Part shown: one piece after another, positions 11,135 through 23,186 of the stretch
How the letters are laid out: each line of letters starts with the position of its first letter
Position numbering within the stretch: the stretch's first letter is position 1
DNA from: Tritrichomonas musculus
Taxonomy: Eukaryota; Parabasalia; Tritrichomonadida; Tritrichomonadidae
Assembly: GCA_039105265.1 (NCBI GenBank)
Contig: JAPFFF010000401.1
Span: forward strand, 1-23,591
DNA: 23,591 bases
Direction of reading: 5' to 3'
Notes under the pieces: model-generated
The model's input: the letters and a program-made list of their open reading frames with translations, nothing else
Databases searched by the model: none
Told to the model about the DNA's origin: nothing
Position numbers and translations under genes: made by a program

Positions 11135-14100
11135 TAAAATCAATAAAAATTAAAGCTTAATCTCAGTTATTCTTATTCAAACGTTTCTCACAAATGAACA
11201 GAGTTAAATAAAACACAAATCTCAAACACTTTTGTAAGATAATTAAAAACGATTTCGAAATTAAGTAAAATCAGTAAAAATTAAAGCTTAATCTCAGTTA
11301 TTCTTATTCAAACGTTTCTCACAAATGAACAGAGTTAAATAAAACACAAATCTCAAACACTTTTGTAAGATAATTAAAAACGATTTCGAAATTAAGTAAA
11401 ATCAGTAAAAATTAAAGCTTAATCTCAGTTATTCTTATTCAAACGTTTCTCACAAGTGAACAGAGTTAAATAAAACACAAATCTCAAACACTTTTGTAAG
11501 ATAATTAAAAACGATTTCGAAATTAAGTAAAATCAATAAAGATTAAATCGCAATATCAATTATTCTTATTCAAACGTTTCTCACAAGTGAACAGAGTTAA
11601 ATAAAACACAAATCTCAAACACTTTTGTAAGATAATTATAAACGATTTCGAAATTAAGTAAAATCAGTAAAAATTAAAGCTTAATCTCAGTTATTCTTAT
11701 TCAAACGTTTCTCACAAATGAACAGAGTTAAATAAAACACAAATCTCAAACACTTTTGTAAGATAATTAAAAACGATTTCGAAATTAAGTAAAATCAATA
11801 AAAATTAAAGCTTAATCTCAGTTATTCTTATTCAAACGTTTCTCACAAATGAACAGAGTTAAATAAAACACAAATCTCAAACACTTTTGTAAGATAATTA
11901 AAAACGATTTCGAAATTAAGTAAAATCAATAAAAATTAAAGCTTAATCTCAGTTATTCTTATTCAAACGTTTCTCACAAATGAACAGAGTTAAATAAAAC
12001 ACAAATCTCAAACACTTTTGTAAGATAATTAAAAACGATTTCGAAATTAAGTAAAATCAATAAAAATTAAAGCTTAATCTCAGTTATTCTTATTCAAACG
12101 TTTCTCACAAGTGAACAGAGTTAAATAAAACACAAATCTCAAACACTTTTGTAAGATAATTAAAAACGATTTCGAAATTAAGTAAAATCAATAAAAATTA
12201 AAGCTTAATCTCAGTTATTCTTATTCAAACGTTTCTCACAAATGAACAGAGTTAAATAAAACACAAATCTCAAACACTTTTGTAAGATAATTATAAACGA
12301 TTTCGAAATTAAGTAAAATCAGTAAAAATTAAAGCTTAATCTCAGTTATTCTTATTCAAACGTTTCTCACAAATGAACAGAGTTAAATAAAACACAAATC
12401 TCAAACACTTTTGTAAGATAATTAAAAACGATTTCGAAATTAAGTAAAATCAATAAAGATTAAATCGCAATATCAATTATTCTTATTCAAACGTTTCTCA
12501 CAAGTGAACAGAGTTAAATAAAACACAAATCTCAAACACTTTTGTAAGATAATTATAAACGATTTCGAAATTAAGTAAAATCAATAAAAATTAAAGCTTA
12601 ATCTCAGTTATTCTTATTCAAACGTTTCTCACAAATGAACAGAGTTAAATAAAACACAAATCTCAAACACTTTTGTAAGATAATTAAAAACGATTTCGAA
12701 ATTAAGTAAAATCAGTAAAAATTAAAGCTTAATCTCAGTTATTCTTATTCTAACATTTCTCACAAATGAACAGAGTTAAATAAAACACAAATCTCAAACA
12801 CTTTTGTAAGATAATTAAAAACGATTTCGAAATTAAGTAAAATCAATAAAGATTAAATCGCAATATCAATTATTCTTATTCAAACGTTTCTCACAAGTGA
12901 ACAGAGTTAAATAAAACACAAATCTCAAACACTTTTGTAAGATAATTAAAAACGATTTCGAAATTAAGTAAAATCAATAAAGATTAAATCGCAATATCAA
13001 TTATTCTTATTCAAACGTTTCTCACAAGTGAACAGAGTTAAATAAAACACAAATCTCAAACACTTTTGTAAGATAATTAAAAACGATTTCGAAATTAAGT
13101 AAAATCAATAAAGATTAAATCGCAATATCAATTATTCTTATTCAAACGTTTCTCACAAGTGAACAGAGTTAAATAAAACACAAATCTCAAACACTTTTGT
13201 AAGATAATTAAAAACGATTTCGAAATTAAGTAAAATCAGTAAAAATTAAATCGCAATATCAATTATTCTTATTCAAACGTTTCTCACAAGTGAACAGAGT
13301 TAAATAAAACACAAATCTCAAACACTTTTGTAAGATAATTATAAACGATTTCGAAATTAAGTAAAATCAGTAAAAATTAAAGCTTAATCTCAATTATTCC
13401 TATTCAAACGTTTCTCACAAGTGAACAGAGTTAAATAAAACACAAATCTCAAACACTTTTGTAAGATAATTATAAACGATTTCGAAATTAAGTAAAATCA
13501 ATAAAGATTAAATCGCAATATCAATTATTCTTATTCAAACGTTTCTCACAAGTGAACAGAGTTAAATAAAACACAAATCTCAAACACTTTTGTAAGATAA
13601 TTATAAACGATTTCGAAATTAAGTAAAATCAGTAAAAATTAAAGCTTAATCTCAATTATTCTTATTCAAACGTTTCTCACAAGTGAACAGAGTTAAATAA
13701 AACACAAATCTCAAACACTTTTGTAAGATAATTATAAACGATTTCGAAATTAAGTAAAATCAATAAAAATTAAAGCTTAATCTCAGTTATTCTTATTCAA
13801 ACGTTTCTCACAAATGAACAGAGTTAAATAAAACACAAATCTCAAACACTTTTGTAAGATAATTAAAAACGATTTCGAAATTAAGTAAAATCAGTAAAAA
13901 TTAAAGCTTAATCTCAGTTATTCTTATTCAAACGTTTCTCACAAATGAACAGAGTTAAATAAAACACAAATCTCAAACACTTTTGTAAGATAATTAAAAA
14001 CGATTTCGAAATTAAGTAAAATCAGTAAAAATTAAAGCTTAATCTCAATTATTCTTATTCAAACGTTTCTCACAAGTGAACAGAGTTAAATAAAACACAA

Positions 14101-15195
14101 ATCTCAAACACTTTTGTAAGATAATTATAAACGATTTCGAAATTAAGTAAAATCAATAAAAATTAAAGCTTAATCTCAGTTATTCTTATTCAAACGTTTC
14201 TCACAAGTGAACAGAGTTAAATAAAACACAAATCTCAAACACTTTTGTAAGATAATTAAAAACGATTTCGAAATTAAGTAAAATCAATAAAAATTAAAGC
14301 TTAATCTCAGTTATTCTTATTCAAACGTTTCTCACAAATGAACAGAGTTAAATAAAACACAAATCTCAAACACTTTTGTAAGATAATTAAAAACGATTTC
14401 GAAATTAAGTAAAATCAGTAAAAATTAAAGCTTAATCTCAGTTATTCTTATTCAAACGTTTCTCACAAGTGAACAGAGTTAAATAAAATACACATCTCAA
14501 ACACTTTTGTAAGATAATTAAAAACGATTTCGAAATTAAGTAAAATCAATAAAGATTAAATCGCAATATCAATTATTCTTATTCAAACGTTTCTCACAAG
14601 TGAACAGAGTTAAATAAAACACAAATCTCAAACACTTTTGTAAGATAATTAAAAACGATTTCGAAATTAAGTAAAATCAATAAAGATTAAATCGCAATAT
14701 CAATTATTCTTATTCAAACGTTTCTCACAAGTGAACAGAGTTAAATAAAACACAAATCTCAAACACTTTTGTAAGATAATTAAAAACGATTTCGAAATTA
14801 AGTAAAATCAGTAAAAATTAAATCGCAATATCAATTATTCCTATTCAAACGTTTCTCACAAGTGAACAGAGTTAAATAAAACACAAATCTCAAACACTTT
14901 TGTAAGATAATTATAAACGATTTCGAAATTAAGTAAAATCAGTAAAAATTAAAGCTTAATCTCAATTATTCCTATTCAAACGTTTCTCACAAGTGAACAG
15001 AGTTAAATAAAACACAAATCTCAAACACTTTTGTAAGATAATTATAAACGATTTCGAAATTAAGTAAAATCAGTAAAAATTAAAGCTTAATCTCAATTAT
15101 TCCTATTCAAACGTTTCTCACAAGTGAACAGAGTTAAATAAAACACAAATCTCAAACACTTTTGTAAGATAATTAAAAACGATTTCGAAATTAAG

Positions 15196-17815
15196 TAAAA
15201 TCAGTAAAAATTAAAGCTTAATCTCAATTATTCCTATTCAAACGTTTCTCACAAGTGAACAGAGTTAAATAAAACACAAATCTCAAACACTTTTGTAAGA
15301 TAATTATAAACGATTTCGAAATTAAGTAAAATCAATAAAGATTAAATCGCAATATCAATTATTCTTATTCAAACGTTTCTCACAAGTGAACAGAGTTAAA
15401 TAAAACACAAATCTCAAACACTTTTGTAAGATAATTATAAACGATTTCGAAATTAAGTAAAATCAGTAAAAATTAAAGCTTAATCTCAATTATTCCTATT
15501 CAAACGTTTCTCACAAGTGAACAGAGTTAAATAAAACACAAATCTCAAACACTTTTGTAAGATAATTATAAACGATTTCGAAATTAAGTAAAATCAGTAA
15601 AAATTAAAGCTTAATCTCAATTATTCCTATTCAAACGTTTCTCACAAGTGAACAGAGTTAAATAAAACACAAATCTCAAACACTTTTGTAAGATAATTAA
15701 AAACGATTTCGAAATTAAGTAAAATCAGTAAAGATTAAATCGCAATATCAATTATTCTTATTCAAACGTTTCTCACAAGTGAACAGAGTTAAATAAAACA
15801 CAAATCTCAAACACTTTTGTAAGATAATTAAAAACGATTTCGAAATTAAGTAAAATCAGTAAAAATTAAAGCTTAATCTCAGTTATTCTTAATCTAACAT
15901 TTCACACAAGTGAACAGAGTTAAATAAAACACAAATCTCAAACACTTTTGTAAGATAATTAAAAACGATTTCGAAATTAAGTAAAATCAGTAAAAATTAA
16001 AGCTTAATCTCAATTATTCCTATTCAAACGTTTCTCACAAGTGAACAGAGTTAAATAAAACACAAATCTCAAACACTTTTGTAAGATAATTAAAAACGAT
16101 TTCGAAATTAATTAAAATCAGTAAAAATTAAAGCTTAATCTCAGTTATTCTTATTCAAACGTTTCTCACAAATGAACAGAGTTAAATAAAACACAAATCT
16201 CAAACACTTTTGTAAGATAATTATAAACGATTTCGAAATTAAGTAAAATCAGTAAAAATTAAAGCTTAATCTCAGTTATTCTTATTCAAACGTTTCTCAC
16301 AAGTGAACAGAGTTAAATAAAACACAAATCTCAAACACTTTTGTAAGATAATTAAAAACGATTTCGAAATTAAGTAAAATCAATAAAGATTAAATCGCAA
16401 TATCAATTATTCTTATTCAAACGTTTCTCACAAGTGAACAGAGTTAAATAAAACACAAATCTCAAACACTTTTGTAAGATAATTAAAAACGATTTCGAAA
16501 TTAAGTAAAATCAATAAAGATTAAATCGCAATATCAATTATTCTTATTCAAACGTTTCTCACAAGTGAACAGAGTTAAATAAAACACAAATCTCAAACAC
16601 TTTTGTAAGATAATTAAAAACGATTTCGAAATTAAGTAAAATCAGTAAAAATTAAATCGCAATATCAATTATTCCTATTCAAACGTTTCTCACAAGTGAA
16701 CAGAGTTAAATAAAACACAAATCTCAAACACTTTTGTAAGATAATTATAAACGATTTCGAAATTAAGTAAAATCAGTAAAAATTAAAGCTTAATCTCAAT
16801 TATTCCTATTCAAACGTTTCTCACAAGTGAACAGAGTTAAATAAAACACAAATCTCAAACACTTTTGTAAGATAATTATAAACGATTTCGAAATTAAGTA
16901 AAATCAGTAAAAATTAAAGCTTAATCTCAATTATTCCTATTCAAACGTTTCTCACAAGTGAACAGAGTTAAATAAAACACAAATCTCAAACACTTTTGTA
17001 AGATAATTATAAACGATTTCGAAATTAAGTAAAATCAGTAAAAATTAAAGCTTAATCTCAATTATTCCTATTCAAACGTTTCTCACAAGTGAACAGAGTT
17101 AAATAAAACACAAATCTCAAACACTTTTGTAAGATAATTAAAAACGATTTCGAAATTAAGTAAAATCAGTAAAAATTAAAGCTTAATCTCAATTATTCCT
17201 ATTCAAACGTTTCTCACAAGTGAACAGAGTTAAATAAAACACAAATCTCAAACACTTTTGTAAGATAATTATAAACGATTTCGAAATTAAGTAAAATCAA
17301 TAAAGATTAAATCGCAATATCAATTATTCTTATTCAAACGTTTCTCACAAGTGAACAGAGTTAAATAAAACATAAATCTCAAACACTTTTGTAAGATAAT
17401 TATAAACGATTTCGAAATTAAGTAAAATCAGTAAAAATTAAAGCTTAATCTCAATTATTCCTATTCAAACGTTTCTCACAAGTGAACAGAGTTAAATAAA
17501 ACACAAATCTCAAACACTTTTGTAAGATAATTATAAACGATTTCGAAATTAAGTAAAATCAGTAAAAATTAAAGCTTAATCTCAATTATTCCTATTCAAA
17601 CGTTTCTCACAAGTGAACAGAGTTAAATAAAACACAAATCTCAAACACTTTTGTAAGATAATTATAAACGATTTCGAAATTAAGTAAAATCAGTAAAAAT
17701 TAAAGCTTAATCTCAATTATTCCTATTCAAACGTTTCTCACAAGTGAACAGAGTTAAATAAAACACAAATCTCAAACACTTTTGTAAGATAATTAAAAAC
17801 GATTTCGAAATTAAG
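15196..17815. repeat. 20-monomer higher-order unit, copy 1 (M117-M136)
   Basis: This 2620-bp unit has the order Hc, X, Hc, Hc, X-like M121, D2, Hc ending in T, Ha, Hg, X, X, Xr, Hc, Hc, Hc, Hc, X with tag F, Hc, Hc, Hc. The same order follows directly in M137-M156. Its first monomer is also the last of large block L copy 2. M121 is unusual in having 9G with 14G and the X block, a combination seen only here. Confidence 0.85.
15851..15981. repeat. D2 monomer M122 (also M142, M157, M161)
   Basis: D2 monomers have 42A, 45T, 49A and 54A with 32G and 60G. The other copies are at 18471-18601, 20436-20566 and 20960-21090. M122 and M142 pair in the 20-monomer duplication, and M157 and M161 in the 4-monomer duplication. 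The class is confined to the right third of the window. Confidence 0.85.
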
Positions 17816-18077
17816 TAAAATCAGTAAAAATTAAAGCTTAATCTCAATTATTCCTATTCAAACGTTTCTCACAAGTGAACAGAGTTAAATAAAACACAAA
17901 TCTCAAACACTTTTGTAAGATAATTATAAACGATTTCGAAATTAAGTAAAATCAATAAAGATTAAATCGCAATATCAATTATTCTTATTCAAACGTTTCT
18001 CACAAGTGAACAGAGTTAAATAAAACATAAATCTCAAACACTTTTGTAAGATAATTATAAACGATTTCGAAATTAAG
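16768..18077. repeat. Five-monomer tandem duplication across the 20-mer junction (M129-M138)
   Basis: M129-M133 and M134-M138 both read Hc (112T), Hc (112T), Hc (112A), Hc (112T), X with tag F and 112T. The two 655-bp units are at 16768-17422 and 17423-18077 and match at every scored site. The duplication straddles the junction of the two 20-monomer units, so it either seeded the larger duplication or arose from the same exchange. Confidence 0.75.
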
Positions 18078-20435
18078 TAAAATCAGTAAAAATTAAAGCT
18101 TAATCTCAATTATTCCTATTCAAACGTTTCTCACAAGTGAACAGAGTTAAATAAAACACAAATCTCAAACACTTTTGTAAGATAATTATAAACGATTTCG
18201 AAATTAAGTAAAATCAGTAAAAATTAAAGCTTAATCTCAATTATTCCTATTCAAACGTTTCTCACAAGTGAACAGAGTTAAATAAAACACAAATCTCAAA
18301 CACTTTTGTAAGATAATTAAAAACGATTTCGAAATTAAGTAAAATCAATAAAGATTAAATCGCAATATCAATTATTCTTATTCAAACGTTTCTCACAAGT
18401 GAACAGAGTTAAATAAAACACAAATCTCAAACACTTTTGTAAGATAATTAAAAACGATTTCGAAATTAAGTAAAATCAGTAAAAATTAAAGCTTAATCTC
18501 AGTTATTCTTAATCTAACATTTCACACAAGTGAACAGAGTTAAATAAAACACAAATCTCAAACACTTTTGTAAGATAATTAAAAACGATTTCGAAATTAA
18601 GTAAAATCAGTAAAAATTAAAGCTTAATCTCAATTATTCCTATTCAAACGTTTCTCACAAGTGAACAGAGTTAAATAAAACACAAATCTCAAACACTTTT
18701 GTAAGATAATTAAAAACGATTTCGAAATTAATTAAAATCAGTAAAAATTAAAGCTTAATCTCAGTTATTCTTATTCAAACGTTTCTCACAAATGAACAGA
18801 GTTAAATAAAACACAAATCTCAAACACTTTTGTAAGATAATTATAAACGATTTCGAAATTAAGTAAAATCAGTAAAAATTAAAGCTTAATCTCAGTTATT
18901 CTTATTCAAACGTTTCTCACAAGTGAACAGAGTTAAATAAAACACAAATCTCAAACACTTTTGTAAGATAATTAAAAACGATTTCGAAATTAAGTAAAAT
19001 CAGTAAAAATTAAAGCTTAATCTCAGTTATTCCTATTCAAACGTTTCTCACAAGTGAACAGAGTTAAATAAAACACAAATCTCAAACACTTTTGTAAGAT
19101 AATTAAAAACGATTTCGAAATTAAGTAAAATCAATAAAGATTAAATCGCAATATCAATTATTCTTATTCAAACGTTTCTCACAAGTGAACAGAGTTAAAT
19201 AAAACACAAATCTCAAACACTTTTGTAAGATAATTAAAAACGATTTCGAAATTAAGTAAAATCAGTAAAAATTAAATCGCAATATCAATTATTCCTATTC
19301 AAACGTTTCTCACAAGTGAACAGAGTTAAATAAAACACAAATCTCAAACACTTTTGTAAGATAATTATAAACGATTTCGAAATTAAGTAAAATCAGTAAA
19401 AATTAAAGCTTAATCTCAATTATTCCTATTCAAACGTTTCTCACAAGTGAACAGAGTTAAATAAAACACAAATCTCAAACACTTTTGTAAGATAATTATA
19501 AACGATTTCGAAATTAAGTAAAATCAGTAAAAATTAAAGCTTAATCTCAATTATTCCTATTCAAACGTTTCTCACAAGTGAACAGAGTTAAATAAAACAC
19601 AAATCTCAAACACTTTTGTAAGATAATTATAAACGATTTCGAAATTAAGTAAAATCAGTAAAAATTAAAGCTTAATCTCAATTATTCCTATTCAAACGTT
19701 TCTCACAAGTGAACAGAGTTAAATAAAACACAAATCTCAAACACTTTTGTAAGATAATTAAAAACGATTTCGAAATTAAGTAAAATCAGTAAAAATTAAA
19801 GCTTAATCTCAATTATTCCTATTCAAACGTTTCTCACAAGTGAACAGAGTTAAATAAAACACAAATCTCAAACACTTTTGTAAGATAATTATAAACGATT
19901 TCGAAATTAAGTAAAATCAATAAAGATTAAATCGCAATATCAATTATTCTTATTCAAACGTTTCTCACAAGTGAACAGAGTTAAATAAAACATAAATCTC
20001 AAACACTTTTGTAAGATAATTATAAACGATTTCGAAATTAAGTAAAATCAGTAAAAATTAAAGCTTAATCTCAATTATTCCTATTCAAACGTTTCTCACA
20101 AGTGAACAGAGTTAAATAAAACACAAATCTCAAACACTTTTGTAAGATAATTATAAACGATTTCGAAATTAAGTAAAATCAGTAAAAATTAAAGCTTAAT
20201 CTCAATTATTCCTATTCAAACGTTTCTCACAAGTGAACAGAGTTAAATAAAACACAAATCTCAAACACTTTTGTAAGATAATTATAAACGATTTCGAAAT
20301 TAAGTAAAATCAGTAAAAATTAAAGCTTAATCTCAATTATTCCTATTCAAACGTTTCTCACAAGTGAACAGAGTTAAATAAAACACAAATCTCAAACACT
20401 TTTGTAAGATAATTAAAAACGATTTCGAAATTAAG
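17816..20435. repeat. 20-monomer higher-order unit, copy 2 (M137-M156)
   Basis: This is in direct tandem with the preceding unit. At the scored sites it differs at M138 (tag F, absent in M118), M141 (9A, against 9G in M121) and M146, which is an H-type monomer with 32G and 39C where M126 is X. M146 thus looks like a one-monomer replacement. A partial third copy of the D2-containing segment follows at M157-M160 with X in place of Hc at its second monomer. Confidence 0.85.
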
Positions 20436-21483
20436 TAAAATCAGTAAAAATTAAAGCTTAATCTCAGTTATTCTTAATCTAACATTTCACACAAGTGAAC
20501 AGAGTTAAATAAAACACAAATCTCAAACACTTTTGTAAGATAATTAAAAACGATTTCGAAATTAAGTAAAATCAATAAAGATTAAATCGCAATATCAATT
20601 ATTCTTATTCAAACGTTTCTCACAAGTGAACAGAGTTAAATAAAACACAAATCTCAAACACTTTTGTAAGATAATTAAAAACGATTTCGAAATTAATTAA
20701 AATCAGTAAAAATTAAAGCTTAATCTCAGTTATTCTTATTCAAACGTTTCTCACAAATGAACAGAGTTAAATAAAACACAAATCTCAAACACTTTTGTAA
20801 GATAATTATAAACGATTTCGAAATTAAGTAAAATCAGTAAAAATTAAAGCTTAATCTCAGTTATTCTTATTCAAACGTTTCTCACAAGTGAACAGAGTTA
20901 AATAAAACACAAATCTCAAACACTTTTGTAAGATAATTAAAAACGATTTCGAAATTAAGTAAAATCAGTAAAAATTAAAGCTTAATCTCAGTTATTCTTA
21001 ATCTAACATTTCACACAAGTGAACAGAGTTAAATAAAACACAAATCTCAAACACTTTTGTAAGATAATTAAAAACGATTTCGAAATTAAGTAAAATCAAT
21101 AAAGATTAAATCGCAATATCAATTATTCTTATTCAAACGTTTCTCACAAGTGAACAGAGTTAAATAAAACACAAATCTCAAACACTTTTGTAAGATAATT
21201 AAAAACGATTTCGAAATTAATTAAAATCAGTAAAAATTAAAGCTTAATCTCAGTTATTCTTATTCAAACGTTTCTCACAAATGAACAGAGTTAAATAAAA
21301 CACAAATCTCAAACACTTTTGTAAGATAATTATAAACGATTTCGAAATTAAGTAAAATCAGTAAAAATTAAAGCTTAATCTCAATTATTCTTAATCTAAC
21401 ATTTCTCACAAATGAACAGAGTTAAATAAAACACAAATCTCAAACACTTTTGTAAGATAATTAAAAACGATTTCGAAATTAAG
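20436..21483. repeat. Four-monomer tandem duplication containing D2 (M157-M164)
   Basis: M157-M159 and M161-M163 match: D2, X ending in T, then Ha with 112T. The fourth members differ, M160 being Hg and M164 being D3. The units are 20436-20959 and 20960-21483. They are related to M122-M125 and M142-M145 in the 20-monomer units, with an X monomer in place of Hc. Two PacI-type TTAATTAA junctions are created, at the ends of M158 and M162. Confidence 0.75.
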
Positions 21484-21745
21484 TAAAATCAATAAAGATT
21501 AAATCGCAATATCAATTATTCTTATTCAAACGTTTCTCACAAGTGAACAGAGTTAAATAAAACACAAATCTCAAACACTTTTGTAAGATAATTATAAACG
21601 ATTTCGAAATTAATTAAAATCAGTAAAAATTAAAGCTTAATCTCAATTATTCTTAATCTAACATTTCTCACAAATGAACAGAGTTAAATAAAACACAAAT
21701 CTCAAACACTTTTGTAAGATAATTATAAACGATTTCGAAATTAAT
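21353..21745. repeat. D3 monomers M164 and M166 flanking an X monomer
   Basis: M164 and M166 carry 42A, 45T and 49A but keep 54T and 60A; they also have 32A where D1 and D2 have 32G. They share 42A with D2, and 54T and 60A with D1. M165 between them is an X monomer. M165 and M166 both end in T, giving TTAATTAA junctions. These are the only D3 monomers in the window. Confidence 0.8.
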
Positions 21746-21876
21746 TAAAATCAGTAAAAATTAAAGCTTAATCTCAGTTATTCTTATTCAAACGTTTCTC
21801 ACAAGTGAACAGAGTTAAATAAAACACAAATCTCAAACACTTTTGTAAGATAATTATAAACGATTTCGAAATTAAG

Positions 21877-22531
21877 TAAAATCAGTAAAAATTAAAGCTT
21901 AATCTCAATTATTCCTATTCAAACGTTTCTCACAAGTGAACAGAGTTAAATAAAACACAAATCTCAAACACTTTTGTAAGATAATTATAAACGATTTCGA
22001 AATTAAGTAAAATCAATAAAGATTAAATCGCAATATCAATTATTCTTATTCAAACGTTTCTCACAAGTGAACAGAGTTAAATAAAACATAAATCTCAAAC
22101 ACTTTTGTAAGATAATTATAAACGATTTCGAAATTAAGTAAAATCAGTAAAAATTAAAGCTTAATCTCAATTATTCCTATTCAAACGTTTCTCACAAGTG
22201 AACAGAGTTAAATAAAACACAAATCTCAAACACTTTTGTAAGATAATTAAAAACGATTTCGAAATTAAGTAAAATCAATAAAGATTAAATCGCAATATCA
22301 ATTATTCTTATTCAAACGTTTCTCACAAGTGAACAGAGTTAAATAAAACATAAATCTCAAACACTTTTGTAAGATAATTATAAACGATTTCGAAATTAAG
22401 TAAAATCAGTAAAAATTAAAGCTTAATCTCAATTATTCTTATTCAAACGTTTCTCACAAGTGAACAGAGTTAAATAAAACACAAATCTCAAACACTTTTG
22501 TAAGATAATTAAAAACGATTTCGAAATTAAG
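21877..22531. repeat. Five-monomer higher-order unit, copy 1 (M168-M172)
   Basis: The order is Hc (112T), X with F (112T), Hc (112A), X with F (112T), Ht (112A). It is followed at once by an apparently identical 655-bp copy. The same five-class order occurs at M76-M80 (9825-10479), and without tag F and with Ht in the first place at M14-M18 (1703-2357), so the module has been reused in at least three parts of the array. Confidence 0.85.
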
Positions 22532-23186
22532 TAAAATCAGTAAAAATTAAAGCTTAATCTCAATTATTCCTATTCAAACGTTTCTCACAAGTGAACAGAG
22601 TTAAATAAAACACAAATCTCAAACACTTTTGTAAGATAATTATAAACGATTTCGAAATTAAGTAAAATCAATAAAGATTAAATCGCAATATCAATTATTC
22701 TTATTCAAACGTTTCTCACAAGTGAACAGAGTTAAATAAAACATAAATCTCAAACACTTTTGTAAGATAATTATAAACGATTTCGAAATTAAGTAAAATC
22801 AGTAAAAATTAAAGCTTAATCTCAATTATTCCTATTCAAACGTTTCTCACAAGTGAACAGAGTTAAATAAAACACAAATCTCAAACACTTTTGTAAGATA
22901 ATTAAAAACGATTTCGAAATTAAGTAAAATCAATAAAGATTAAATCGCAATATCAATTATTCTTATTCAAACGTTTCTCACAAGTGAACAGAGTTAAATA
23001 AAACATAAATCTCAAACACTTTTGTAAGATAATTATAAACGATTTCGAAATTAAGTAAAATCAGTAAAAATTAAAGCTTAATCTCAATTATTCTTATTCA
23101 AACGTTTCTCACAAGTGAACAGAGTTAAATAAAACACAAATCTCAAACACTTTTGTAAGATAATTAAAAACGATTTCGAAATTAAG
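22532..23186. repeat. Five-monomer higher-order unit, copy 2 (M173-M177)
   Basis: This matches M168-M172 at every scored site, so the two units look identical over 655 bp. Such identity points to one of the most recent amplification events in the window. Confidence 0.85.

Larger units (their letters stand above)
8253..15326. repeat. Large higher-order block L, copy 2 (M64-M117)
   Basis: This is the second copy of the block starting at 262, with one extra monomer. D1 is at M68 and M98, tag E at M82, K at M85, Xr at M102 and an X-X-Xr-Hc run at M112-M115. Unlike copy 1 it carries tag F (82T) at M77 and M79 and a second E at M111. The F monomers recur in the right third of the array, so those two differences may have been brought in by conversion rather than new mutation. 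The start-to-start distance is 7991 bp before M71 and 8122 bp after it. Confidence 0.85.
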
